Positions 33,165-44,886 of a stretch of 64,000 bases of DNA are shown in pieces. Source of the DNA: Incurvaria masculella (lineage: Eukaryota; Arthropoda; Insecta; Lepidoptera; Incurvariidae); assembly GCA_946894095.1 (NCBI GenBank), contig OX335660.1, positions 12,963,001 through 13,027,000 of the forward strand. Reading direction: 5' to 3'. The position numbers and the translations under genes are program-made. The notes under the pieces are model-generated. The model ran no database searches and had not been told where the DNA came from. It worked only from the letters and a program-made list of their open reading frames with translations. The stretch's first letter is position 1, and each line of letters opens with the position of its first letter.

Positions 33165-33480
33165 ATAATGATTCCTCTACTCTTCTAATTACATTCGTCT
33201 TGAAAACAATTAGAAAAGGTGTACATTTCTGAACTTGTTTTACTAAAGAATCAATCAAAATAGAAAAGGAATGATATTTAGACTAGAATAACATTATATC
33301 TTGTATATGGGACGACGACGTTTCGAGTGCGTCGGCGGAAAGCAGTGGTTCCGTACCGCTGAGGGCCGTGAGGACTGGAGAAAAATTGGAGAGGGGTATT
33401 TCCAGCAGTGGACGCTAACACGCTGACTGACCGACTGACTCTTATTCTTAACATTTTAAAGTTCTAATGAGAAGGATCCA
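33165..33480. mobile_element. Old TTAA MITE-1 relative, interrupted
   Basis: The words TTCTTACAATATAATGATTCC, GGTGTACATTTCTGAAC and AGTTCTAATGAGAAGGAT align in order with MITE-1 but with many substitutions. An RTE 3' end at 33308-33441 lies inside it. Boundaries are not resolved. Confidence 0.45.
33308..33441 (+). mobile_element. RTE-like LINE 3' end, short copy
   Basis: The sequence encodes the last residues of an RTE reverse transcriptase (GGKQWFRTAEGREDWRKIG in the plus frame) and ends at TGACTGACCGACTGACT. It is closely related to 60231-60592 and extremely 5' truncated. Confidence 0.7.
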
Positions 33481-35559
33481 TTTAAAAATTATGCAATACA
33501 AACATTAAGTGCCTTTTTCACCTACTGCTGATTTATTTTAATCGACACTAAAAGGGCATTAATTACTGAAGTCCTGATTATTATGCAGTGGTATTGATTG
33601 CGAGCTGCTAAGAAAGGTCCTCAATATGTGTCGATTAAAAATGTATCAACTATCAAACGGTACAAACTACAATATGTAACGAGATCTACATACGCGTGGT
33701 ATAGAGATGAGTATATCGGTCCAAAATTTTCGTAATTTTAGATAAGCAGATTGTTTGCCTAAAATGGTTCGGAGATTTAAGCCGCGGGTCCTGCAGCAAG
33801 GCTGATGCGGGCGTTATCGATTGCACGTCAACTTTACGACGTTATTTGACGTCGACGCCGACAACACGACGTAGGTACGACGTTCGGAGGCATCGTAAAG
33901 TACCCGATGGCAGTGGCTAAGTGACGGCGAGATACCAGAGGCACAAAGAGATTGAAGAGATAAGGGTCGCATCAAATGTCACTGCACGCGACCGCTATGT
34001 GCCGCTTTAGTTTCAATAACATTATGTGTTATTACCTATTCTGTGACTATGTCTTTAGATAATTCTAAGCGTCTGTCGCGTTGGTGTGAGACGAAGTATG
34101 AGTCAACGTTTTTTTGAGACTCCGAACGGTAGATCATAAACCCTGAAATCGACCGACCCAAATTAATAATTAATCCATTCATAATCGAAGCACTATCAGC
34201 GAAGTCTGGTATAGAACAATCTCCTTAATTAGCTCGAGCGGTTGTCGTCGTCACAGACCAGTACGAAACATCACCAGCCACCCTACACCCACTCATGCTA
34301 TTCTGGTCATTCCACTCCATTTGCATTCCAAACTGGAGAATTATTCAAGCAAGCGTCACCACGGAGACTTTTCCACTTCGCTAACCATGCAGTTGAAAAT
34401 GCAGTGCACAATTTTATTAAAGATACTCCAGTAAATTTAAAAAAAGCAATCCGATATATTGGTTTGAACAAATAAATGTTCTTTGGCTACTGGCCAATTT
34501 ACATCTAGCAAACCTCGCACGTAGCCGATTCCGTATCACATGCAGAGAAAATGCAATAAAGCATGCCGTATCACTAGCAATGCGTTCCAAAATGAGCACG
34601 GTATGTACACAAACATATTGTTATGTATTTTTGTATTTTGTCACAAAGTCTGTTATCTGTATAGAGTTTAAATTTCCTTTCATAAGCACAGTTTCGATTA
34701 GAGGAAATTAATAAATTGTTGCAAAATTTTGGAACTGTCTTGCTTCTTAAAAAGTTTGATTTTAGCCTAATACCATGTAACATTTAGTAGTCGCTGTAAA
34801 CGGTGCCAGTGTGCGATTAATAAAAGGTTTCCTTTTTCGTAGTTAGACTCCATAATCTTTTGTTAGACCTCAGAGATGGATTTAAGGCGAGGAGACGTAC
34901 GAAATACATCATCGGGTAGTGGGGGAAGGTTATCAAAAATTTCGCCCTACGCACCTGAGAATATATTTTTAATTCTAAAAAAATTTATAAAAAAAACATA
35001 CATATTTGGTAATATTTTTGTATTAACTGGGATTGCCTGCATTTTTTGTAATTACAAGTAGATTTGTATGATTTCGGTTTACTTTCAAGTATATTTTTTA
35101 ACAACATCCAAAATTAATAATCAGATTTTTCATAAAAAATTAACCACCATGAAAAAATATTTAGAATATTTCCACAACAATTATTTTAAAAGAGGATCAA
35201 AATTCCTTACTATTTAAACACTAAAGAGTCCCGCGAAACCCGTTTTAAAGGTTTCCGAGAATGCGTCACCGTGAGAAGAAAATAGTTAATTAAGTTTGTA
35301 ATTTAAGGACCTTTTAGTTATTATAAAATACCAGCCGAAACAATCATGTTTCACGTAAGTTCTTGGAACCGTTTCACATTTATCGTAATTTAGTTTGAGT
35401 CCTCAATTTTATTTAAAAACATTTCACACTAAACAGAAAAAATACGAAAGTGTTAGTACGTATGGAGTATTACTTGTGGCCATTTTTCCCATATTTTTTG
35501 GCGAAATTAAAGATCAGATAAAAAACATTTATTGTTATGTATGTAACTTTTTATGTAAC
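33481..35559. other. Unassigned DNA
   Basis: Frames of 60-77 codons at 34242, 34417, 34574 and 34876 lack domains. I see no recurring repeat over about 2 kb. Confidence 0.35.
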
Positions 35560-35690
35560 TGGACATACACAGATACCTTCACGCCGCTTTCCCAGAGGGG
35601 TAGGCAGAGATGATAGAGAGCAATACGGTTGTGATCATACCGTATTGCACACCACTTTCGCTTCATCTACAGACAAACATCTTTGGACTG
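35560..35690 (-). repeat. GGGGTAGGCAGAGA repeat, copy 2
   Basis: The block ACCTTCACGCCGCTTTCCC, AGAGGGGTAGGCAGAGATG and CACACCACTTTCGCTTCATC matches 27700-27830. A local inverted pair (AATACGGT and ACCGTATT) is present. Confidence 0.5.
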
Positions 35691-35707
35691 GACATGGATA
35701 GCTATTT

Positions 35708-35825
35708 GAGCGGCTCGTAGCCTAGTGGCGCGGGGACTTGCCTATCATTCCAGGAGTCTGGGTTCAAATCCTCGCCCGTTTATGCATCACCTACTTTCTC
35801 TTTCTGAGTTGGAAAAGTGCATTTT
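35708..35825 (+). repeat. SINE-A, 5' part
   Basis: The head has TAGCCTAGTGGC at 35718-35729 and the best B box in the window, GGTTCAAATCC at 35761-35771. It is interrupted after AAGTGCATTT and resumes at 35996. Confidence 0.75.
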
Positions 35826-35995
35826 TTATATATTTTTAGATGTTTTTTTGACAATTGTTTTTTATGCTTTCCTTGTTGATTTTGTAAAATTTAGGTGTAG
35901 TTAGAGTTTATTTAAATATATAGACTTACATGAGCCTCTTGCCATGATAATTCCCTGCGTCCCAAATGAGGATAAATAATTACAATACAATACAA
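35826..35995 (+). repeat. Retroelement 3' end with ACAAT tail, copy 2, inside SINE-A
   Basis: GAGCCTCTTGCCATGATAAT, TTCCCTGCGTCCC and an ACAATACAATACAA tail match 29735-29915. It splits the SINE between its head and body. Target-site duplication is not clear. Confidence 0.55.
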
Positions 35996-36280
35996 TTCCG
36001 TCACTAATGCGAGCTGCTCCATGGTTCGAAATTCATGTAAAACTGTAGGCGCCCTTCCCCTACTAGGTTTAGGCCCGCCTGGGTTGGTACCATGGCATTG
36101 GATGAATAGATGGTCTAAGCGGCAATGAAAATTTGTACGTGTTTTCCATCCAGTTCAATGTAGCCTTGCCCGTATAGGGAAAGTCCTGACATGGCACCTA
36201 ATTCCTTCGGGAATGTAGTGTATTGGGTTAATATCATAATGGTAGTTGTTTGGTACTAGCCATCCATTTCAGGTTGCAAA
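35996..36280 (+). repeat. SINE-A, 3' part
   Basis: Resumes with CCGTCACTAATGCGAGCTG and continues to CAGGTTGCAAAAAAAAA. Confidence 0.75.
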
Positions 36281-36289
36281 AAAAAAAAC

Positions 36290-36436
36290 AAACTGACCGT
36301 CAGATATTAGCCCAACACACCACATGGTAACTAGGTGCAATGCCAGGACCTTCTTCACAATGCTCGGCTACATTGAACTGAATGGAAAACACGAATAATT
36401 TTTCACTGCCGCTTCGACCATCGTTTTTACACGTTT
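36290..36436 (-). repeat. SINE-A 3' fragment, inverted
   Basis: A minus-strand 3' half lies tail to tail with the previous copy, about 10 bp away, forming an inverted pair. Confidence 0.65.
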
Positions 36437-37129
36437 AAGTAACATTTTAGATGAAATTTTTCAAACTTCCAACGATTGGGCTGGTCCTTTTTGGATGGCC
36501 ACATCATGGCCCTTAAGCTCATAAAACTTTCACGTGAAAAACCACCCACTCACGTGGATACACTTATTCACCGTGTTATGTCCAACATGAACGGGGCGAC
36601 GATGCAGGTGGGAAAATTTATGAATTTTACGAGCACGCCAAAATTGTTCGGGCGTTGAGTGAGTTCTGCGCCGGGACAGAGCTTTAGTTTATAATGAACG
36701 GGCGACCGCGCCATGAAGCGAACAGTTTAGTTAAGGGGTTAAGCAAAGAAGGTTGCAAGAGTTTTTACCTCTTAAGATACATGAATGGTACTATTATGCA
36801 ATTAGGTTCTACGTCAAGCCGACTTTGAAGGATGACGAATCCAAGACCATGTAAACGTAAGAAAGAAAATAAACGAATAATCCTAAAAGGTCAATTTAAC
36901 GGTTCAGTGACATTTTTTACGCTTGTGCATTTAGGATCAGAATAAAAAAAACATTGTGGTTAATACAAAAATGCTACTACAGGCATTTGAGGTTATCAGA
37001 AGTTTTGGAATTGCACAGTGAAATTTACTCTCATCTCCACTAATTATAAAACACTATTGGCGTAGCGTGTCTGTAATTTTGGAATTTTACAAAATTCTTT
37101 TTCGAGGGGCGTATACTAACGAGACTGAT
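36437..37129. other. Unassigned DNA
   Basis: A 60-codon frame at 36476-36658 has no recognised domain. Confidence 0.35.
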
Positions 37130-37450
37130 GATAAAAAACATTGTTTTCGGAAGTGTTAGTCAGTCTGTCTGTCTGTCTTCAACAATGTTTGGCCGCTTTT
37201 CACGATACAACGGCTAATTCTATTAAGATGCGGTTTTTGCAAAACATCATAATATGATGAAAAATGAGGGAGTAGTGAGCGAAAACGTAAATAACCTTTT
37301 TTGACCACGGAATTGACGCGTTGCGAGATGGGGGCTCGGCGGCCAAACCTAAATCTTACATCATAACGTGAGCGGCGAGCAGACTGTATTATAATATCGG
37401 ACATTCTCGCGAGCGTAGCCGCGGGCAGAGCTAGTATTGAAATAAACTCG
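37130..37450 (-). repeat. Decayed repeat with CCCGCGGCTACGCTCGCG motif
   Basis: Read on the minus strand, ACTAGCTCTGCCCGCGG and CTACGCTCGCGAG begin the unit and a GACAGACAGACAGACTGAC run ends it. This is a repeat form I know from lepidopteran genomes. The 109-codon frame over it is not a gene. Confidence 0.5.
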
Positions 37451-37467
37451 TAATAATCTTTGTTTAA

Positions 37468-37939
37468 GGGCCTGGTACTAGCCAAATCGCAAAGTTAGAC
37501 GAGGCACCCCAAGTAAACTAACTAAGTCTGACGATTATAAGTGTCATCCTTACAATATATGATTCCTTGTCTAGGAATCGAATGATTTTCGTTAATGTAT
37601 GTTTCCTTTTTCTATACAAAATACATTGCGGAAACGGTGTCCATTTCCGAACTTTTTTGACTAAATGTAGAAATCTAAAAGCAAATGGAATTTTTTGTTT
37701 ATGCATATATGCTGTTTTTGCTTATATCTAGAAATCGAATGACTTTCAGATTTCTAATGAGAAAAATCAACTTTTTTTATTTTTATTATTATTTAAATAA
37801 ATGATGGAATAAAAAAATATTAACAATCCATTATCAGTCTGGAGTTCTATTTGGATTTGCTGAAGCGTTTCACTAGATATTATTACATTTGTTAAAAAGT
37901 GCATTTGTATGGCGCGAGTAGTTGGCTAGTCCTAGCGCC
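37468..37939. mobile_element. TTAA MITE-1, copy 2 (472 bp)
   Basis: Flanked by TTAA at 37464-37467 and 37940-37943, with the same ends as copy 1. I count only a handful of differences between the copies. A 62-codon minus-strand frame inside is identical to that of copy 1 but for two residues, reflecting recency rather than coding. Confidence 0.85.
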
Positions 37940-38129
37940 TTAATCCACTCTGTTGTATTATTTCTAAGCAGAAATTGCTCAACCAAAACGCTCACGATAC
38001 TCGCAACTTCATGGGCAGCCACCAGGGCGACATGATGCGGTAACAGAGACCCACGTCCGAGCGACACCTTGCGGTATCGGTGCACGCTCGAGCGGAATAA
38101 CGCGCTTACAAAGCCCCCCGGACTAGATG

Positions 38130-38900
38130 CGGCCGAAAGCTTTTCGGTAGGTTACATTTGCAAATCTGCTTTATGATGCCCTATTAACTAATGTTGCGAG
38201 CAACGTCGATAACCCACGTTATTCAACCTGTTTATTTTGTTAAAGAAGACCCTTGCGAAAGTTTCCGGATGGAGTCTCCAGAACCTTGTTCAGTTTAACG
38301 CAACCAAGACACAGGCGTTTTTTTCCATGCGAAGCGGACTCCGGTCAGTGCAGGTCCGACGTTCCAGGGTACAACTCTGCGTAGTGACGACCACATAGGA
38401 TTATTGGTGTTGACCTGACGCATGACCTGCATTTTGGACGTCATATCGAGGACAAAGCCAAGCACGCTTCAAAATAGCTAGGATTCCTTAACAGGGTGCG
38501 TCAGTATTTCACGCCGGACGAAAAACTACTACTCTACAAGGTCTTGCGTGGAGGGTTGTTCTGATTTTTGGGACGGCCCAGCTTGGCTCCCTGGACTCAA
38601 AGCAGCGCTGTGCCATGACCCCCAAATTCCGAGGGATGGAGGGTCTGTCTCTGTTTTCTACCGTCTCTACCATGGAGAATGCTCTACGGAGATGCACAAC
38701 GCTGTCACTCAGTTTTCTTTCTACTATCGCTTAGCGCGGAACAGGCCAACCGATCCTATAGATCCTCTATCTATACGGTCGGTCAACTATGGAGAGGACT
38801 CCGCCGAGGTATTTCCCCCAAAGTAGAAAATAGGTGTGAAGAAGCACCTGGTCGGCCTGATTTTTTTTCGCAGCTCCCGTGAAAGTTTGAAAGCCTATGG
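38130..38900 (+). pseudogene. Jockey-like reverse transcriptase remnant
   Basis: Broken frames read SLQNLVQFNATKTQAFFSM, then IGVDLTHDLHFGRHIEDKAK, an in-frame TAG, LGFLNRVRQYFTPDEKLLL, and after further frameshifts VFYRLYHGECSTEM. These are ordered post-catalytic motifs of lepidopteran Jockey-clade LINEs. Multiple stops and frameshifts show an old, dead copy. Catalytic YADD is not present. The ends are unresolved. Confidence 0.7.
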
Positions 38901-39618
38901 GCGTTATCAAGCACCTAACTATGTGAGGACCTAGCGTACGCCTTATGCCTTGCTTAGCATAAAATAACTACATCACACAACTTCAAACATCCTTGCAAAT
39001 ATGTTATTATATTAAAACTATTGTAAAAAGAAGGAAAAACTTAAAAGATAAAAAGTAGAAATAAAAACATTACAAACTTAATTTATCAAAACCAAATTTG
39101 TACTTCCGATTCATACACAATACAATTATAAATATATTTATATATATTTTATAAAATATATTTCACCACATCCTGGCTTAAGTTTGGCCTGGATTTACGA
39201 AGCCCAAAAAAAAGTTAAACAAATATTTGAGCCGTCGACCAGCGTCACGAGCCCCAAGAAACGAGTCCTCGTAAACCTGCTCAATTTCAAGAAATAGCAA
39301 AAAGCCCAAGGGTTGGTAGTTACTTTGAAGCAAACGTGAGGGTTCAATAAATTGCCTATGACTAGGTAAACCCTTCACGCGTGGCTCGCGACGCTCACCT
39401 CATGAATAAATCCTCCCTCCGAGGAGGCGGCGGCGGAGATGGCGGCGGCGGCGGTGGTGTGACCATAGGCTTAGAACGTAAAGACATACAGAGTCAACTA
39501 ACGGATGTTCGGAACCAAAATCGTTTCATACAAAATGTACATAAATTTCTTTTTTACTCAAAACAATTTCTAAATCGCTGTGTAATAATGATCTGAAGTA
39601 ATTTTTTTTTCTTTTTTT
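38901..39618. other. Unassigned DNA with a GGC-rich patch
   Basis: A GGC/GGT-rich tract lies at about 39418-39458. No supported gene. Confidence 0.4.
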
Positions 39619-39935
39619 TATGCGACCTGACATGGATGGCTAATACCACACAACTACCGTTATGATATTAGCCCAATACACCACATTCCCGAAGGAATTA
39701 GGTGCCATGCCAGGACCTTCCCTTTATGAGCACGGCTACATTGAACTGGATGGAAAACACGGACAATTTTTCATTGCCGCTTCGACCATCTTTTCATCCA
39801 ATGCAATGGTACCAACCCGGGCGGGCTTAAACCCTACCACCTAGTAGGGGAAGGGGACCTACAGTTTTACATGGATTCCGAACCATGGAGCAGCTCGCAT
39901 TCGTGACGAAATGCACTTATCGAACTCTGAAAGAG
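39619..39935 (-). repeat. SINE-A, headless copy
   Basis: A clean minus-strand body from TTATGCGACCTGACATGG to CTTATCGAACTCTGAAAGAG, then unrelated DNA. The tRNA-type head is absent. The copy at 59211-59526 ends at almost the same body position. Confidence 0.8.
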
Positions 39936-41160
39936 TTATGTTTTGAGTTTTATTTGGGAATATTGAGGAAATGTTAAGAAATTTGATCGACAAAGAATTT
40001 GTAAGTCACACCTTATTTACTACTAAAAAAGGGTTTTTGTCCGGGTTTTTTTGCACCCGTTCACTCAACAATCTATAAACGCATAGGTCACCATGCTTTC
40101 TTTACGGAAAACTAAAGGAATCATAAAGATTTCACAAAAAAACATTATACATTCCATGAGCGTGACTCCAATGTAATGATAACGATTTCAGCAGTTGTCT
40201 CATGGGGCAGATGTGTGCTATCTCCCTCTAACTCGCGATAGTGGTATAACTATGTAAATGTGGAGTGACGATTCCGAGTGCAGCAAGCTGTCTATGGATG
40301 ATGAATAAAATACAAATTCAAGTGGCACGTTGAGTTGACGTCTCATTCCCACGCTTTATTCGTCTTGTAAGCATAGCGCGCTATGCTAGGTCTATGGGTG
40401 TGACACTCCAGCCGGCCGTTAGGAGCGCTCGACATATCGTGTCGGTGAGGCCTTTGATCGCACTCTATACCGGCTGTGTTTTCCTTCTAAAATACACATT
40501 AGGCGACGTGCGATATTTCAAGTATCCATGGTATTGGGAGATCAACACGCGAAACTTAATTATGTTCCTTGAGGTCACGATAGTTTTGGTCACGATAAGG
40601 TAAATGTCCGATTCTGGGTTCAAAGGTTTGAGACCAACCATCTGATGTCGGTTTGCCTGCGCCAAGTGGTTGCGTTAGCTACATTGTCTGTACAAAATAG
40701 ATGTCGGTCTGCTGATAAATATAATGATTGTCTGGACATATTGATACCTATTAATTATACAACAATAACCAGTCGGTTTTTTAATTAAATACTTAAATAT
40801 ACCTAAAGTTAGATCTTTAACCTAAATCGCCTATAACTACGAAATACAACCAAAGATTTGTTCAGTTTTGGTATTGCTAAGCAAGTATGGACTAATACTT
40901 TCAGGCACATTTTTAAGGCGCCTTATCTAAGTAACACGACTACTTCGCGCAGGCAGGCCGACACATTTAGCATCAGAGGATTGTTCTCGATCATTTGAAC
41001 CAATTTCAGCCATATACCATTTTTGTCGTGACCTCCTAGACTATTTATTTTCTTGTAGCGGTATTTTTTTTATTTAAGAATGTTCGGAGTGTCTGATCGT
41101 GAACATATGGCACCTGATCAAAGCCTTGCTTTACATTGTGTTAATGCTGCAACATTTCTT
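39936..41160. other. Unassigned DNA
   Basis: Short frames at 40394-40665 on both strands lack domains. Confidence 0.35.
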
Positions 41161-41540
41161 ACAGGCGGAAGAGTTGCGCTCTTACGATAAGTTGCTACGA
41201 AGCATCGCAAATAATGGCGTAGCATCCTCTACGAGACAACGAATTGACGACCCTACGGGGCGAGAGATTTAATAGCGTAGCGTTTGCTAAGAGACATTTT
41301 TTGCACATGACGAGCCGTCTACGGAAAGCGTAGCGGAAGCGTCGTAGCAAAACGCGAAGCGTTGAACGATTTCCAAACAATCGACGGCGTAGCGTTCTGT
41401 ACGAGAGGTTGCTACGAGACGTCGGATGTTTAGGCGTAGCATCCTCTACGAGAAAACACTTTGACGAGCCATCTACGGAAAGCGTGGCGTTAGCCTCGAG
41501 TCGTATTATGTTACGGGGAACAAGACGCGTAGCATTAACC
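41160..41540. repeat. Degenerate direct repeats, GTAGC-rich
   Basis: GCGTAGCATCCTCTACGAG occurs at 41218-41236 and 41435-41453, and GACGAGCC followed by TCTACGGAAAGCG at 41309-41330 and 41463-41484. The segment is rich in GTAGC, GCTAC and TACGAG words. A 115-codon minus-strand frame over it shows no domain. Confidence 0.5.
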
Positions 41541-42540
41541 ATTTAACCATTTTAAACAGTTGCAGGCAGCAACGGCGGCGGTTCTCTAATAGAGGTTCCT
41601 ATAAGGCGTCGTATTTAACGGCGTGCGTAACGGCATGTCCAGGTGTCGCATGGCCAGGGTATAGACAACTGTCTGCCGGCGAGTGCCTTTCCTAATACCT
41701 TCAACCTTGTAATCTTCATACGTGTAACAACATACAATGGACTTGATATGTGGAATAAGATGGTAAGGTCTTCGATCCGCTGGTATGTTGCCTTACCGAG
41801 CGTCGTCGTTCCCAGAGGTGAGCTTGTATTTCCCTGTTCCCTGCCCAGAAAAAAAAACCTTAAAGACGTTTCTTCATCTCCACGGCAATGTTTCATAAAG
41901 ACGTTTACTAGTAAGTTTCTACAAGCTAATTAGTTCTAGCTATGTCATAGAATGATCGAGGTAGAAAACATTAGTTCCAAAATAATAATTTCTTAAAGAA
42001 TGCAGGTGTTCTGCTATTTATTCCGCCTATAATATCTGTTCTTAAAATATCTTTTGAACCCTCAGAACAACGGAAATTTTATGCGAGGCTTCGCCAGCAT
42101 GCATAAGCTTGAAAATGTTTCTGGGAATTTTTCGGATGATTTCTTATCACTCATAATTTCCTTTGAGGATATCATATACTTTAATCCGCCACGGAATAAG
42201 CTCATTCTTGATAAAGCGGAGAAACATTTCGCGTTGGAATGGCGCGCGGAAAATGTTTTCTTTGGGAACGAGTTCGTGTTAAACAAAATGATCTTATTTC
42301 ATAGGAAAATAATTGAGAGAGATTGCTCTATTACTTTAAAAAAATCATCTGGGTCTACATATGTAGGTAATAAAATACCTTATCGTACATTTATTACAAG
42401 TAACTTTTATTATTTGCTTTTTACTTCCGGTTTTTTAAGGCAGTTCTTTTTTATTTTTAGTTATACATAATACAATACAGTTAAACGTAAATCATTCATA
42501 CTAACCAAATATAATACATAAAATAAGCTTAGCCTTAACA
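41541..42540. other. Unassigned DNA
   Basis: A 138-codon plus-strand frame at 42054-42470 (TTG start; first ATG near 42081) and frames at 41615-41933 have no recognised domain. I leave them uncalled. Confidence 0.3.
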
Positions 42541-42549
42541 GATTTTAAG

Positions 42550-42690
42550 AGTTCGTAGAGTCGGCCGGGGTCGGCCGTGGGACTAGGGGGGCAGGAGTAA
42601 GGTAAGGGCCTTCCTTTGTCCTGATTATGGCCTCCATTATTTTACCGCAATAGTTATTTCCTTCGTTGTTTCCGCTTTTCGTTCACCACA
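42550..42690 (-). pseudogene. Possible retroelement ORF end
   Basis: On the minus strand an open stretch of about 46 codons reads NNEGNNYCGKIMEAIIRTKE and ends in a Pro-rich tail (GPYLTPAPLVPRPTPAD) before a TAA. It is followed on the minus strand by AT-rich DNA. The layout resembles the end of a retroelement ORF, but I cannot place the family. Confidence 0.25.
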
Positions 42691-43015
42691 TACTAATTAC
42701 TCTTTCTACTAGAAAGTACGATTTAATAATCATAATTTGTTGATAATCATTGTTGCGGTAGATAAAAACAATAATGTTGGCTAACTTACTTCATATTTTT
42801 ATTAAACCATTAAAATCAAATGTATTTATTTCACATACAGTATGCATACTATAAACGGGCTAATGCTTTAGGTAATACAGTATGTAAGTGAGGTGAGATT
42901 ACAATGGTAATGAGGTGACAATCTGAGATTAATTTCAATTCCTATTTGTTAAATAGTTAAAGACTTTTCATTATTTCTTCATGTTCTCCGATAGATAGTC
43001 GCAACTGAAACTAAG

Positions 43016-43119
43016 ACTAACGAAAAGTAGTACTTTGTGACGTCACTTTGCATTACTTTGACATTTCGGCCATACAAAATGTGTCATAGTGACGTCACAA
43101 AGTACTACTTTCCGTTAGT
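43016..43119. repeat. 104-bp hairpin with 32-bp arms
   Basis: The left arm ACTAACGAAAAGTAGTACTT (continuing TGTGACGTCACT) pairs with the right arm 43088-43119 with one mismatch, around a 40-nt loop. Each arm contains the self-complementary GTGACGTCAC. It may be a very short inverted-repeat element. Confidence 0.7.
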
Positions 43120-43231
43120 ATTAGCTGCTGTTACGACTATTTATCTCAGGCCTAGACACTCTATACGCTAAATCCATACACCATTCACTTTATTTTTTTA
43201 TTTATAGTATTGCAAGGGAAATGCGGTTAAT

Positions 43232-43540
43232 AAAAACCGGCCAAGTGCGAGTCGGACTCGCACACGAAGGGTTCCGTACCATCGTACAAGATTTAACCCA
43301 AAAAAACATGTTTTTTGTATGGGGGCCATTTTTGGTATTTCAGCTGCCTACCTATTAGAGTTCATGAGATACAGCCCTGTGACAGACGGACGGACGGACG
43401 GACGGACGGACGGACGGACGGACGGGCGGACGGACGGACGGACGGACGGACGGACGGACGGACGGACGGACGGACGGACGGACAGCGGAGGCTAAGTAAT
43501 AGGGTTCCGTTTTCACCCTTTGGGTACGGAACCCTAAAAA
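43232..43540 (+). repeat. ACGG element, expanded-array copy
   Basis: The outline is complete from AAAACCGGCCAAGTGCGAG to GGTACGGAACCCTAAAAA. The array at 43385-43484 holds about 24 ACGG units with a single GGGC variant, the longest and purest in the window. Confidence 0.85.
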
Positions 43541-44886
43541 CGATACACGAATGTGGTCCTTGACCAGAGGGTTACCATAGTAAACAACTGTCTGCGTTAA
43601 CATCTGATGAACAGGTAAGAGAGTGTTTAAATCTGACGTAAATTTGCATTTCGTTACCAACTTTTTCATTTCATTTCATTTCATTTTTATTCATTCTATA
43701 GGTACATTACATACACTCAGATACGTCAGATGGTTGCAAGAAGTAACATACACATTTTTACACTACACTACTCAGATCACTACACTACTACTACACATCT
43801 CAGATCATATAAACATGTCTATTATTATAAAGTTTTACTTTCATCGTCAGCTGTAAAGAGGCTTTGTCATAAATAGAGAGTCAGATAAAAAAGAATACAT
43901 TAATGATTAGATTGTCCAATGGAAAGAGAACTGGCAGCATTGCACAAAATGCCACAAAACGTCAGATTGAATTACTCTCTTGCCTGTTCACCTGGGAAGT
44001 TATTTGCAGTGGTATCCGCCCAGATATAAGAAATAGCATTAATATATTCATCAGATATTATTGTGAAATCCCTGAAATAATGGAATTTCATTCAAGCTTT
44101 AAGCAAGCACAGAAATAAAACTGAAAGCTAAGATAATCCAAATCCCCGGTTCTAAGAAGACCCAATTATGGATATTGACAGGACACTTACGTGCTCTGAA
44201 GGACTTTCCTTATTTTTTTCTTATATTATTATATAAGAATAAGACAGGACGAAAACGAAAAGCGAAATAATAGATTGTTTTTCGAGTTCCGTTATGAATA
44301 GAGATAAATTATAGGCCGCGTAATTATATGCTTTGTTTATTTGTTCTAAGCTTCATTCGAACATCAAAGGTCGATCTAGCGTAAGCTTTTGTGGTGGTTC
44401 GAGAAATGGGTAAAGTAATACTGGTTGGGCACATACATCTACCACACACGTAACAACTGAAATTACAAAATATTTATCACATATTGGTATGTCACGTTAA
44501 GTCGCCGGTCATTATTTGTGGATAGAAAAACACTAGACCGTGCTTGAGGGAAGTTTTTACGATAGGTAAAAGAACGTTTTTATTACTAGCTAAATCACGG
44601 TTGTCCGCAATGAATCAGAGAAAAGAGCTTAAAGTGTATTTTGTTTTGCACGGACGGCTACATCCTTTTCTTTTTGGAACCATTAATTTTCGCAATGGAC
44701 AGTCGAAATTTCCTCGCGCTCGTGCTGCGAATAATAATCTGCAGGGCTCGTTATTTCGTCCGCCATCATTGTGTCTGACAGGTCTGTGATGCAGGATAAA
44801 ACTGACATATCGAGTAAATTTCAAAGTATTCATCGGATTGATGAACAAATCATTTTGCGCAACTATACAAAGCCAGTAGTGAAACA
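43541..44886. other. Unassigned DNA
   Basis: Frames of 71-90 codons at 43623, 43903, 44544 and 44615 lack domains. Confidence 0.35.

Noticed and set aside
31569..37706. Identical-looking 62-codon frames in both MITE-1 copies
   Set aside because: The whole element is nearly identical, coding or not; the frame shows no domain and no excess of silent changes.
42054..42470. 138-codon plus-strand open frame
   Set aside because: No domain, no homology I recognise and a TTG start. In 64 kb of AT-rich DNA a frame of this size can occur by chance. A spliced exon cannot be excluded but nothing supports it.
43385..43484. CRISPR-like array
   Set aside because: It is an uninterrupted tetranucleotide array without spacers, inside an interspersed repeat of an animal genome.
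43315..43669. Frames made of Thr-Asp-Gly-Arg or Arg-Pro-Ser-Val repeats
   Set aside because: These are translations of the ACGG array on either strand.
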